From Ferrovibrio sp. (GTDB lineage Bacteria > Pseudomonadota > Alphaproteobacteria > Ferrovibrionales > Ferrovibrionaceae): 43,694 nt of DNA. The stretch spans positions 1 through 43,694 of the forward strand of contig NZ_JAGOLP010000028.1 of the NCBI RefSeq assembly GCF_017994015.1. The letters are read 5' to 3'. Shown here piece after piece: positions 1 through 10,220 of the stretch. Numbering within the stretch: position 1 is the first letter of the stretch; every line of letters begins with the position of its first letter. A program made the translations under genes and the position numbers. Under the pieces are notes generated by a model, which was not told where the DNA came from, ran no database searches, and worked only from the letters and a program-made list of their open reading frames with translations.

Positions 1-44
1 GTATCGAACACATGCTGACCAAGGGCAAGCCGCTCCGCAATTGA
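1..44 (+). CDS. C-terminal end of an upstream gene (partial)
   Basis: Reading from base 3, the frame gives about 13 residues ending in KGKPLRN and a TGA stop at 42-44. The next gene starts 26 nt later with its own ribosome binding site. The fragment is too short to assign a family. In related bacteria a small regulator (often MerR type) can precede this kind of acyl-CoA dehydrogenase operon, but nothing visible here proves that. It is called only because an open frame runs in from the window edge and stops close to, and on the same strand as, the operon. Confidence 0.35.
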   Translation, partial: IEHMLTKGKPLRN

Positions 45-70
45 TCGAGCGAAGCTGAGGAGAGACAGCC

Positions 71-1864
<1,794 letters not shown>

Positions 1865-1919
1865 CATACGTTAGGCGACTAGGGTTGAGGCCCGAGTCTA
1901 GGGAGCAGGGAAATAAAAA

Positions 1920-3068
1920 ATGACTGAATTTGCCATTCCGCGCACAATTTTCAGCGACGAGCATAACCAGTTCCGCGAATCGGCGCGGCGCTTCTTTGAG
2001 CGCGAAATCGCCCCGCACCATGCCAAATGGGAAGAGGACGGCATCGTGCCGCGTTCAGCCTGGCTCAAGGCTGGTGAGGCCGGTTTCCTCTGCCCCACCA
2101 TGCCGGAGGAATATGGCGGCGTTGGCGCCGACCGGCTCTATTCCACCATCCTGATGGAAGAACAGGGGTATATCGGCGCCACCGGCCCGGGCTTTTCGCT
2201 GCATTCCGATATCGTGGCGCCGTATATCCTGAATTACGGCACCGAGGAGCAGAAGAAGAAGTGGCTGCCCAAGATGGCCACCGGCGAAGTGATCGGCGCC
2301 ATCGCCATGACCGAACCCGGCACCGGCTCGGATTTGCAGGGCGTGCGCACCACTGCGGTGCGCCAGGGCAATGAATTTGTCATCAACGGCCAGAAGACCT
2401 TCATCACCAACGGCCAGAATGCCGATCTGGTGATCGTGGTGACCAAGACCAATCCGAAGGAAGGCGCCAAGGGCATGTCGCTGTTCCTGGTGGAAGCCGG
2501 CCGCGAGGGCTTCACCAAGGGCCGCAACCTGGAAAAGCTCGGCCTGCGCGCCCAGGATACCTCGGAGCTGTTTTTCAACGACGTGCATGTGCCGCCGGAA
2601 AACATGCTGGGCGGCGAAGGCCAGGGTTTCTACATGCTGATGCAGGAACTGGCCTGGGAGCGCCTGCAAATCGCCATCATGTCGGTGGCCGGCTGCGAAG
2701 CGGTGCTGAAATGGACCGTCGATTACACCCGGAACCGCAAGGCTTTCGGCAAATCCATCCTGGATTTCCAGAATACCCGCTTTGAACTGGCCGAGGTGAA
2801 AACCGAGACCCAGGTGGCGCGCGTCTTTGTTGATAAATGCATTGAGCTGGTGGCACAGAACAAGCTGGATGTGGCCACCGCCGCAATGGCGAAATACTGG
2901 TGCAGCGACCTGCAAAACAAGCTGATCGACAAATGCCTGCAATTGCATGGCGGCTATGGCTTCATGTGGGAATACCCGATTGCCCGCGCCTATGCCGATG
3001 CCCGTGTGCAGCGCATTTATGGCGGCACCAACGAGATCATGAAGGAACTGATCAGCCGTACGCTGTGA
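1920..3068 (+). CDS. Acyl-CoA dehydrogenase, long-chain (LCAD-like)
   Basis: This 382-residue acyl-CoA dehydrogenase is of standard length. The N-terminal helical domain, the middle beta domain with AMTEPGTGSDLQG, and the C-terminal helical domain are all present. The C-terminus (QLHGGYGFMWEYPIARAYAD, then RIYGGTNEIMKELISR) strongly resembles mammalian ACADL. As in LCAD and isovaleryl-CoA dehydrogenase, the MCAD-position Glu is replaced (IYGGTNE, not YEG). The likely catalytic base is Glu247 in the segment MQELAWERLQIA, equivalent to the helix-G Glu of LCAD. It lies 55 nt after the longer dehydrogenase, so the operon encodes two first-step enzymes with different active-site architecture, probably for different chain lengths or branching. 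Confidence 0.94.
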   Translation: MTEFAIPRTIFSDEHNQFRESARRFFEREIAPHHAKWEEDGIVPRSAWLKAGEAGFLCPTMPEEYGGVGADRLYSTILMEEQGYIGATGPGFSLHSDIVAPYILNYGTEEQKKKWLPKMATGEVIGAIAMTEPGTGSDLQGVRTTAVRQGNEFVINGQKTFITNGQNADLVIVVTKTNPKEGAKGMSLFLVEAGREGFTKGRNLEKLGLRAQDTSELFFNDVHVPPENMLGGEGQGFYMLMQELAWERLQIAIMSVAGCEAVLKWTVDYTRNRKAFGKSILDFQNTRFELAEVKTETQVARVFVDKCIELVAQNKLDVATAAMAKYWCSDLQNKLIDKCLQLHGGYGFMWEYPIARAYADARVQRIYGGTNEIMKELISRTL

Positions 3069-3085
3069 TCGGTTCACTTCCGTTA

Positions 3086-3130
3086 CGGCAAGGCAGTTCG
3101 CCCCTCCATTGAGCGCGTTCCGCCTTGCCG
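3086..3130. repeat. Inverted repeat in the dehydrogenase-thiolase gap
   Basis: The 129-nt gap between the second dehydrogenase and the thiolase contains a perfect 9-bp inverted repeat (CGGCAAGGC at 3086-3094, GCCTTGCCG at 3122-3130) separated by 27 nt, followed by the short palindrome AAACGTTT at 3133-3140. There is no U-run, so it is not a standard terminator. It could be an attenuating or RNA-stability hairpin, or the gap may hold an internal promoter for the thiolase gene. The function is not determined. Confidence 0.3.
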
Positions 3131-3197
3131 CCAAACGTTTGTTAGGTTTTAATCGCTCAGTTAAATTCGGTAGCCAATTCGATCCCGGGAGAGAAAC

Positions 3198-4406
3198 ATG
3201 ACCGAAGCCTTCGTCTACGACACCGTGCGCACGCCGCGCGGCAAGGGCCGCGCCAGCGGCAGCCTGCATGAAGTGACCCCGATGCGCCTGGCCACCACGG
3301 TGCTGGAAGCCATGCGTGATCGCAACGAGCTGGATACCAGCCTGGTGGATGATGTGGTGCTGGGCTGCGTCGAGCCGGTGGGCGAACAAGGCGCCGATAT
3401 CGCCCGCGTGGCGGTGATCCAGTCGGGCTATGCCGAAAGCGTGGCCGGCGTGCAGATCAACCGCTTCTGCGCCTCGGGCCTGGAAGCCTGCAACATGGCG
3501 GCGGCGCAGGTGATGAGCGGCCAGAGCCAGATGGCGATTGGCGGCGGCGTGGAAAGCATGAGCCGCGTGCCGATGGGCATGTCGGGCGGCGCCTGGGCGC
3601 TTGATCCGGCGGTGGCGATCCCGACTTATTTCATCCCGCAAGGCATCTCGGCCGATCTGATCGCCACCAAATACGGCATGAGCCGCGCCGATGTGGATGC
3701 CTATGCAGTGGAAAGCCAGAACCGCGCCAAACGCGCCTGGGATGAAGGCCGCTTCAAAAAATCCATCGTGCCGGTGAAGGATATCAATGGCCTCACCATC
3801 CTGGGCCATGACGAGCATATGCGCCCGGAAACCACGATGCAGACCCTGGCGCAGCTTGACCCGGCCTTCACCGTGCCGGGCGAGCAATTCGGCTTCAACA
3901 GCGTGGCCTTGCAGCGTTATCCGGAAGTGGAGCGCATCGAACATGTGCACCATGCCGGCAATTCATCCGGCATCGTGGATGGTGCCGCCGCCGTGCTGAT
4001 CGGCAATGAGGAAGCCGGCAAGAAAGCCGGCCTGAAGCCGCGCGCCCGCATCCGCAGCTTTGCCTCCATCGGTTCGGAACCCACCATCATGTTGACCGGG
4101 CCGTCCTTTGCCGCCGAAAAGGCGCTGAAGCGGGCCGGCATGACGGCTGCCGATATCGACCTCTATGAACTGAACGAGGCTTTTGCCTCAGTGGTGCTGC
4201 GTTTCATGCAGGTGCTGAATATCCCGCATGACAAGATCAACGTGAATGGCGGCGCCATCGCCATGGGCCATCCGCTCGGCGCCACCGGCGCCATGATCCT
4301 GGGCACCGTGCTGGATGAGCTGGAGCGCACCGGCAAGAGCACCGCGCTGATCACGCTTTGCGTTGGCGCCGGAATGGGCACCGCCACCATCATCGAACGG
4401 GTCTGA
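3198..4406 (+). CDS. fadA: Acetyl-CoA C-acyltransferase (thiolase, FadA-type)
   Basis: This 402-residue thiolase cleaves 3-ketoacyl-CoA with CoA, the last beta-oxidation step. The N-terminal nucleophile is Cys91 in [10 protein letters not shown]. The C-terminal half carries [15 protein letters not shown] (active-site His) and CVGAGMG (second active-site Cys), the usual thiolase triad. The length is normal for the family. GGGAGAG lies just upstream of the ATG. The stop is 10 nt before the FadJ-type start, so the two are almost certainly co-translated as a trifunctional-like unit. Assignment as a degradative rather than biosynthetic thiolase rests on the operon context. Confidence 0.94.
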   Translation: MTEAFVYDTVRTPRGKGRASGSLHEVTPMRLATTVLEAMRDRNELDTSLVDDVVLGCVEPVGEQGADIARVAVIQSGYAESVAGVQINRFCASGLEACNMAAAQVMSGQSQMAIGGGVESMSRVPMGMSGGAWALDPAVAIPTYFIPQGISADLIATKYGMSRADVDAYAVESQNRAKRAWDEGRFKKSIVPVKDINGLTILGHDEHMRPETTMQTLAQLDPAFTVPGEQFGFNSVALQRYPEVERIEHVHHAGNSSGIVDGAAAVLIGNEEAGKKAGLKPRARIRSFASIGSEPTIMLTGPSFAAEKALKRAGMTAADIDLYELNEAFASVVLRFMQVLNIPHDKINVNGGAIAMGHPLGATGAMILGTVLDELERTGKSTALITLCVGAGMGTATIIERV

Positions 4407-4416
4407 GGCAAGCATC

Positions 4417-6540
4417 ATGATCGATTACACTGTCGATGGCGACGGCGTCGCCACTATCACCTGGAACATGACCGACCGGTCGATGAACGTGCTGAATGAC
4501 GGCTCGATCGCTGCCTTCAAAGAAGCGGTGACCAAGGCCATCGCCGACAAGGCGGTGAAGGGCGTGATCGTTGCCTCGGCCAAGCCCGATTTTGTTGCCG
4601 GCGCCGACCTGATCAACCTGTTCAAGGATGTTGAACCGGAAACCATGTTCGGCTTCTCGATGAACCTGCAGAAGCTGTTCCGCGACATCGAGAAGGCCGG
4701 CAAGCCGTTTGTGGCCGCCATCCCCGGCACGGCCTTGGGCGGCGGCCTGGAAATCTGCCTAGCCTGCCATCGCCGCATCGCCGCCGACAATCCCAAGGCG
4801 CTGATCGGCCTGCCGGAAGTGACCATCGGCCTGCTGCCGGGCGCCGGCGGCACGCAGCGCCTGCCGCGCCTGATTGGCGTGCGCAACGCATTACCGATGC
4901 TGCTGGAAGGCCGCAAGGTGGATGTGAAAACCGCGCTGGGCATGGGCATCCTGGATGAAGTGGTGCCAGCGGCCGAGCTGCTGAGCCGGGCCAAGGCCTG
5001 GATTCTGGCCGATGGCGCCGCCAATTGCGCCAAGCCATGGGACCAGAAGGGTTATCGCATGAAGGACGCGGCGATGACCCCGGCCGGTGCGCAAACCTTC
5101 ACCGCCGGCAATGCCATGCTGCGCGCCAAGACCCAGGGTAATTATCCGGCGGCGCAGCACATCATGTCCTGCGTCTATGAAGGCAGCCTGGTGGATATCG
5201 ACACCGCCTTGCGTATCGAGAGCCGCTATTTCATCGCCTGCGCCCGTTCGGATGCGGCGCGCAATATGATCCGCAGCCTGTTCGTTTCAGTGGGCGAGGC
5301 CAACAAGCTGGCCAACCGGCCCAAGGGCGTGCCAACCCAGAGCTACAGCAAGATCGGCATCCTCGGCGCCGGCATGATGGGGGCGGGCATCGCTTTTGCC
5401 GCCTCTGCTGCTGGCTTGCAGGTTGTGCTGCTGGATAGCAGCCAGGCCGCCGCCGACAAGGGCAAGAGCTACAGCGCCGGCCTGCTGGACAAGCGCGTGG
5501 CCGCCAAGAAGCTGAAGCCGGAGCTGCGCGATGCGCAACTGGCGCTGATCACGGCCACCACCGACTATGCCCTGCTGCAAGGCTGCGAGATGGTGATCGA
5601 GGCGGTGTTTGAGGATCGCAGCATCAAGGCCGATGTGACCAAAAAGGCCGAAGCGCAACTGGCTGAAAACGCCATTTTCGCTTCCAATACGTCCACCTTG
5701 CCGATCACCGGCCTGGCCGAAGCCAGCGCCCGGCCGGCCAATTTCATCGGCCTGCATTTCTTCTCGCCGGTAGACAAGATGCCGCTGGTGGAGATCATCC
5801 GTGGCAAGCAGACTTCGGACGAAACCCTGGCCCGCGCCATGGATTTTGTGAAGAAGATCCGCAAGACCCCGATCGTGGTCAACGACAGCCGTGGCTTCTA
5901 CACCAGCCGCGTCTTCGCCACCTATGTCAATGAAGGCCTCACCCTGCTGGCCGAGGGCGTCAACCCCGCGCTGATCGAGAATGCCGGCAAGATGGCCGGC
6001 ATGCCGGTGGGGCCGCTGGCATTGGCCGACGAAGTGTCGCTGGAACTGATGCATCGTGTGCGGCAGCAGACCAAGAAGGATCTGGGCGATGCCTACAAGG
6101 CCGATGGCTCGGAACCGGTGCTGACGCTGATGGTGGAAAAACTCGGCCGCCTGGGCAAGAAAGCCGGCAAGGGCTTTTATGACTACCCAAGCGACGGCAA
6201 GAAGCGGCTCTGGGCCGGCCTGGCCGAACAGTTTCCGCAAGCCGCCGAGCAGCCCGATGTGCAGGATGTGATCAAGCGGCTGGTTTTCATCCAGTCGGTC
6301 GAGACCGCACGCTGCCTGGAAGAAAATGTCGTGGTGGATGTGCGCGATGCCGATGTCGGCTCGATCATGGGCTGGGGCTTCCCGCCCTTCCGCGGCGGCA
6401 CGGTGAGCAATATCGACACGGTTGGCGTGAAGCCTTTTGTTGCCGAATGCGACAAGCTGGCGCAGAAATTCGGCACCCGCTTCACCCCACCCAAGCTGCT
6501 GCGCGACATGGCTGAACAGGGCAAGCGCTTCTACGCCTGA
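4417..6540 (+). CDS. fadJ: Bifunctional enoyl-CoA hydratase / 3-hydroxyacyl-CoA dehydrogenase (FadJ-type)
   Basis: This 707-residue fusion enzyme catalyses hydration and NAD-dependent oxidation in beta-oxidation. The N-terminal crotonase domain (about residues 1-190) keeps both catalytic Glu residues, in ALGGGLEICLACH and LPEVTIGLLPGAGGTQR. The 3-hydroxyacyl-CoA dehydrogenase part begins near residue 310 with the Rossmann motif IGILGAGMMGAGIA, continues with GLHFFSPVDKMPLVEII, and ends in two C-terminal helical domains. I chose the ATG at 4417, with GAGG at 4405-4408 upstream. A longer in-frame start at 4363 would lie inside the thiolase gene and adds residues foreign to the family. It ends just before the strong terminator at 6562-6591, so it is the last gene of the operon. 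Confidence 0.95.
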   Translation: MIDYTVDGDGVATITWNMTDRSMNVLNDGSIAAFKEAVTKAIADKAVKGVIVASAKPDFVAGADLINLFKDVEPETMFGFSMNLQKLFRDIEKAGKPFVAAIPGTALGGGLEICLACHRRIAADNPKALIGLPEVTIGLLPGAGGTQRLPRLIGVRNALPMLLEGRKVDVKTALGMGILDEVVPAAELLSRAKAWILADGAANCAKPWDQKGYRMKDAAMTPAGAQTFTAGNAMLRAKTQGNYPAAQHIMSCVYEGSLVDIDTALRIESRYFIACARSDAARNMIRSLFVSVGEANKLANRPKGVPTQSYSKIGILGAGMMGAGIAFAASAAGLQVVLLDSSQAAADKGKSYSAGLLDKRVAAKKLKPELRDAQLALITATTDYALLQGCEMVIEAVFEDRSIKADVTKKAEAQLAENAIFASNTSTLPITGLAEASARPANFIGLHFFSPVDKMPLVEIIRGKQTSDETLARAMDFVKKIRKTPIVVNDSRGFYTSRVFATYVNEGLTLLAEGVNPALIENAGKMAGMPVGPLALADEVSLELMHRVRQQTKKDLGDAYKADGSEPVLTLMVEKLGRLGKKAGKGFYDYPSDGKKRLWAGLAEQFPQAAEQPDVQDVIKRLVFIQSVETARCLEENVVVDVRDADVGSIMGWGFPPFRGGTVSNIDTVGVKPFVAECDKLAQKFGTRFTPPKLLRDMAEQGKRFYA

Positions 6541-6561
6541 TCCTGACCCCAGAAAATGAAG

Positions 6562-6591
6562 AAGCCCCGGGCGCAAGCCCGGGGCTTTTTT
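6562..6591. terminator. Intrinsic terminator between convergent operons
   Basis: An 11-bp perfect GC-rich stem (6562-6572 with 6577-6587) with a GCAA tetraloop is followed by six T on the plus strand. It ends the fad operon. The minus-strand kinase gene also stops at 6591, so the hairpin may serve both directions, although the minus-strand T-run is weaker (CTTCTTCATTTT). Confidence 0.9.
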
Positions 6592-7934
6592 CATGCCTGA
6601 AATTCCAGCGAAGCGCGCAGGCCGGGCGCATTATCTTCCAGCCGCAACACACCGCCATGCAGCCGGGCGATGGCTTGCACTAGGCTGAGGCCCAGGCCAA
6701 AGCCGGCGGTTGAGCGCGCCGTATCGCCGCGATAGAAGCGCTCGGCGGCACGCTCGCGCTCTGCCACATTCATACCTGGGCCGTTATCCGCCACAGTAAC
6801 CCCATCCGGCCGCGCCAGCAGCAGGATACGGCCACCGGGCGGGGTGTATTTGATTGCATTGTCGAGCAGGTTGCCGATGGCCTGGGCCAACAGCTGACGA
6901 TCACCGGTCAGCCGCAGGCCGGGCGGCGCATCACAATGCAGTTGGATACCCTTGGCCTCCGCACTCGGCGCATAAAGCTCTGCCGCCTCCTCCACCAATG
7001 CGGTCAGATCAAGTTCGGCAAAGCCGGCGCGGCGCAGGCCGGAATCCAGTTCAGCCAGCCGCAGCAGCGCATTGAACACGCCAATCAGCCGGTCGATATC
7101 GGCGATGGCAGCGGCGATCTGCTCCTGCGCAACACTGTCCGGCAGGTCGTGCAGCAAGCCCTCAAGCCGGAAGCGGGTTTCAGCCAGCGGCGTGCGCAGA
7201 TCATGCGCGATGCTGTTGGAAACATGGCGCACACCATCCACCAACTGCTCAATCTGATCCAGCATGTGGTTGATGGTCACTTCAAGCTGATCAAATTCAT
7301 CGCCGCCACGGCTTTGCGGCAGGCGCTGGCTCAAATCGCCCTGGCGGATTGCCGTAGCCGTGCGGTTGATACCCTCCACCCGATGCAGCAAGGCGCGGCG
7401 GATCAGCCAGCCGCCGAGCAAAGCCAGCAGCAGCACCAGCAACCCGGCCCAGAGCAGGCTGCGCAGCACCAGATTGCGGATTTGCGCCCGGTCCTGCACA
7501 TCACGCCCCACCAGCAACTGGAAATTTCCCGGCAACACCACATGCAGCAGGCGGGTGGCATGCAGCTTGTCGTGCTGCACCAGTTCGATCTCATACCAGC
7601 CCGGCGCGGCACCGATACGCAACGGCCAAGCCGCCACATTGCCGGCCAGCGGGCGCAGGCGCGGATCGGCCAGCAGGTAGATGGCACGGCGGTCGGCATT
7701 GGGTGCGGCAGCGCTGCGCTCCTCGATCATCTGCACCGCCCCGGCCAGGCCAAAATCGCGCAGCCGGTCGCCGATGGCGCGGGTATCGGCGGCAATCACT
7801 GCATCGGTCTCGCGATCGAGATAGCCAGTGGTGTTCCACCAGATCAGGCCGGCCAGCAGCAGATTTGCCAGCACAAACAACGCGGCGAATAGCAGTGCCA
7901 GCCGCAGCGAGGTGGAGCGCCAGAGTTCAAGCAT
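6591..7934 (-). CDS. Two-component sensor histidine kinase (EnvZ/PhoQ-like class)
   Basis: This inner-membrane sensor kinase of 447 residues has an N-terminal membrane helix (about 10-32), a periplasmic loop of roughly 120 residues and a second helix (about 165-188, LLWAGLLVLLLALLGGWLI). A HAMP linker, a HisKA domain with HDLRTPL (phospho-acceptor His244), and an HATPase domain (NLLDNAIKYT, DNGPGM, GFGLGLSLV) follow. The chosen ATG at 7934 overlaps the response-regulator stop by 8 nt (ATGCTTGA), which implies translational coupling. Upstream in-frame starts would lie inside the regulator gene. With the upstream protease it resembles envelope-stress or metal-stress systems. The ligand is unknown. 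Confidence 0.92.
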   Translation of the reverse strand: MLELWRSTSLRLALLFAALFVLANLLLAGLIWWNTTGYLDRETDAVIAADTRAIGDRLRDFGLAGAVQMIEERSAAAPNADRRAIYLLADPRLRPLAGNVAAWPLRIGAAPGWYEIELVQHDKLHATRLLHVVLPGNFQLLVGRDVQDRAQIRNLVLRSLLWAGLLVLLLALLGGWLIRRALLHRVEGINRTATAIRQGDLSQRLPQSRGGDEFDQLEVTINHMLDQIEQLVDGVRHVSNSIAHDLRTPLAETRFRLEGLLHDLPDSVAQEQIAAAIADIDRLIGVFNALLRLAELDSGLRRAGFAELDLTALVEEAAELYAPSAEAKGIQLHCDAPPGLRLTGDRQLLAQAIGNLLDNAIKYTPPGGRILLLARPDGVTVADNGPGMNVAERERAAERFYRGDTARSTAGFGLGLSLVQAIARLHGGVLRLEDNAPGLRASLEFQA

Positions 7935-8607
7935 CGGGACCCAGGCGATAACCAGCGCCGCGCACGGTATGCAGCAATGGCCGCTCAAAGCCGGCATCGA
8001 TCTTCTGGCGCAGATTGCTGATATGCACGTCGATCACATTGGTCTGCGGATCAAAATGATAATCCCACACCGTCTCCAGCAGCATGGTGCGGGTCACCAC
8101 TTGGCCGGCATGTCGCATCAGATATTCCAGCAGCTTATATTCGCGCGGCTTGAGCTGGATCGGCTTGCCGGCGCGGCTGGCCTTGCGGCCAAGCAGGTCG
8201 AGCGTCAGATCGGCCACTTGCAGACTGGTTTCCTGGCCGCTTGACTGATGCCGCCGGGTCAAAGCCAGCAGGCGCGCTTCCAGTTCGCCATAGGCAAAGG
8301 GCTTGGTCAGGTAATCGTCGCCGCCGGCCTTGAGGCCACGAATACGTTCATCCACATCCGATAGCGCGCTCAGGATCAGGATCGGCGTGGCATTGCCGGT
8401 GCGGCGGAGGGCTTCGATGATGCCCAGGCCGTCAATGCCGCCGGGCAGCATACGATCAAGGATGATGGCGTCATAGGCTTCGCTGCTGGCCAGAAACAGG
8501 CCGTCGCGGCCATTATCGGCATGGTCCACCACATGGCCCGCCTCGCCCAGACCCTTGCGGACAAACTGCGCCACCTGTGGATTATCTTCAACGAGCAGGA
8601 ATTTCAT
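7927..8607 (-). CDS. OmpR/PhoB-family response regulator
   Basis: This 226-residue DNA-binding regulator is phosphorylated by the kinase encoded immediately downstream. The receiver domain starts MKFLLVEDNPQVAQF, with acidic pocket residues E7/D8 and phospho-acceptor Asp51 in IILDRMLPG. The invariant Lys lies in LTKPFAYGELEARL. A winged-helix trans_reg_C domain ends the protein (LKPREYKLLEYLM, VWDYHFDPQTNVIDVHISNLRQKI split across the recognition helix). The ATG at 8607 gives the canonical start. A longer frame to 8661 would overlap a strong hairpin and the protease end. It follows htrA by 50 nt, so protease, regulator and kinase probably form one operon. Confidence 0.93.
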   Translation of the reverse strand: MKFLLVEDNPQVAQFVRKGLGEAGHVVDHADNGRDGLFLASSEAYDAIILDRMLPGGIDGLGIIEALRRTGNATPILILSALSDVDERIRGLKAGGDDYLTKPFAYGELEARLLALTRRHQSSGQETSLQVADLTLDLLGRKASRAGKPIQLKPREYKLLEYLMRHAGQVVTRTMLLETVWDYHFDPQTNVIDVHISNLRQKIDAGFERPLLHTVRGAGYRLGPDA

Positions 8608-8625
8608 GGCCAATACGGAATTGCG

Positions 8626-8651
8626 GTCGGGGCGGCTTACGCCGCCCCGAC
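8626..8651 (-). promoter_or_regulatory. Perfect 11-bp hairpin between htrA and the response regulator
   Basis: GTCGGGGCGGC (8626-8636) pairs perfectly with 8641-8651 around a 4-nt loop. It sits entirely in the 50-nt gap between the protease stop (8658) and the regulator start (8607). There is no U-run after it on the minus strand, so it is better read as a partial terminator, RNA-processing or stability element setting the ratio of protease to regulator mRNA. The role is inferred only from position. Confidence 0.55.
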
Positions 8652-8657
8652 AGGCGT

Positions 8658-10136
8658 TCAAGCAAGTTGCAGGGCAATATAATAGGTGGTGCCGCCGCGC
8701 ATGACCAGCAAGGCCACCGCCTCGCGCTTTTCATGCTGGGCCTGGCGGATCGCCGCCACCGCTTCGCCGGGATTCGCCACCGGCTTGCCGGCCACACCCA
8801 CGATCACATCGCCGCGCTGAACGCCGCTTTCATCGGCCTTGCTGCTTGGCGCCACGTCGGCCACCACTGCGCCGCGTGCATCACGCTCCAGGCCAAGCTG
8901 GCCGCGCGCGGCCGGATCAAGCGGCGCCAGTGCCAGGCCAACCTGTGCCTCGCCAGCTTCATCCTGGTTCAAGGCCGCATTCTGCTCGGCGGGCTGGCTG
9001 CCGATAGTGACGGCCAGCACCTTCTCCTTGCCGTCGCGCCAATAGGTCAGCTTGGCGGTATCGCCGGCCTTGAGCCCGGCTATCTGGGTCGCCAGATCGC
9101 GGCCATCGCGCAGCGGTCGACCATTCAGCGCCGTAATCACATCACCCTGGTGCAAGCCGCTCTCGGCCGCCGGGCCATCCGGCAACACACTGTTCACCAA
9201 CACGCCTTCGGTATTGGGCCGGCCCATCGCCTTGGCCAACGGCTCGGTCAATGGCTGCAAGCTGACGCCGAGCCAGCCACGCTCCACCTTGCCGCTGGCC
9301 TTCAACTGCTCGGTCACGCTGGCGGCCAGGTTCGCCGGCACGCCAAAACCGATACCGATGCTGCCGCCATTGGGCGAATAGATCGCGGTGGCAATACCGA
9401 TCACGCGGCCCTCGGCATCAAAGATCGGGCCACCGGAATTGCCCGGATTGATCGGCGCGTCGATCTGCAAAAAGCTGTCATACGGGCCGTTATTGAGATT
9501 ACGCCCGCGCGCCGAAAGGATCCCTGCGCTGACACTGCCGCCAAGCCCAAAGGGGTTGCCCACCGCCACCACCGCATCACCGATGCGCGCCTTGTCGGAA
9601 TCACCAAAGGCAACATAGGGCAACGGCTTGCCGGCCTCGATCTTGAGCAATGCTAGGTCTGTCTTGGGATCGCGGCCCTGCACAATGGCAGGATGTTCAC
9701 TGCCATCTTCCAGCGTCACCACAATCTTGGCGGCGCCATCCACCACATGGTTGTTGGTGACGATATAGCCCGCCGGATCAATGATGAAGCCCGAACCCAG
9801 CGCATGCTGCGGGCTGCGGCCGCGCCCCTGGCCCTGCTGCTGCTCCATGAACTGGCGGAAAAATTCCTCCAGGCTGCCGGGCTGGGCATTGGGGCCACGT
9901 GGCCGGGCCTGCGGCTTTTCGGTGGTGGCAATATTCACCACAGCCGGCTTCACTTTCTCCACCAGATCGGCAAAGCCCGGGCGGGCGGTCAAAGCTTGCG
10001 CCTGGGGTGCCAGCACGGCCGGGGCATTGAGCGGGGCGGTATTGGCGGCAAAGGCCCGGGCGGCCAGATAGCCGCCGCCGGCCGATAGAATCGTACTCGC
10101 CAGTAACATGGCGGCAAGGCTGCGTTTGAAGGTCAT
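8658..10136 (-). CDS. htrA: Do-family periplasmic serine protease (DegP/HtrA)
   Basis: This 492-residue periplasmic protease/chaperone of envelope quality control has a signal peptide in residues 1-30 (LLASTILSAGGGYLAARAFA). The trypsin-like domain shows the triad His130 (TNNHVVDGA), Asp160 (KTDLALLKI) and Ser234 (NPGNSGGPI). Two PDZ domains follow, at about 285-375 and 395-485, each with a recognisable GxxxGDVI pattern (LHQGDVITALNG and VQRGDVIVGVAG). The length is normal for DegP/DegQ. AGGAG precedes the ATG by about 8 nt. The two-component genes downstream suggest that protease and signalling are co-expressed. Confidence 0.95.
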   Translation of the reverse strand: MTFKRSLAAMLLASTILSAGGGYLAARAFAANTAPLNAPAVLAPQAQALTARPGFADLVEKVKPAVVNIATTEKPQARPRGPNAQPGSLEEFFRQFMEQQQGQGRGRSPQHALGSGFIIDPAGYIVTNNHVVDGAAKIVVTLEDGSEHPAIVQGRDPKTDLALLKIEAGKPLPYVAFGDSDKARIGDAVVAVGNPFGLGGSVSAGILSARGRNLNNGPYDSFLQIDAPINPGNSGGPIFDAEGRVIGIATAIYSPNGGSIGIGFGVPANLAASVTEQLKASGKVERGWLGVSLQPLTEPLAKAMGRPNTEGVLVNSVLPDGPAAESGLHQGDVITALNGRPLRDGRDLATQIAGLKAGDTAKLTYWRDGKEKVLAVTIGSQPAEQNAALNQDEAGEAQVGLALAPLDPAARGQLGLERDARGAVVADVAPSSKADESGVQRGDVIVGVAGKPVANPGEAVAAIRQAQHEKREAVALLVMRGGTTYYIALQLA

Positions 10137-10220
10137 GGCTCTGCTCCTGTTTGCAGGTTGGGTTGCCCGCAGAATAGGAAGCCACCGCTTCAGCCAGCCT
10201 GAACGCCGGATTAAATCTTT

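Noticed and set aside
2055..3953. Long minus-strand open frame (about 630 codons) opposite the second dehydrogenase and thiolase
   Set aside because: It is rich in His, Ala and Gly without domains and mirrors the codon periodicity of strongly supported plus-strand genes, a common artefact in high-GC DNA.
5287..6594. Minus-strand open frame opposite fadJ
   Set aside because: It lies within the well-conserved fadJ coding region, has no recognisable motif and runs over the terminator.
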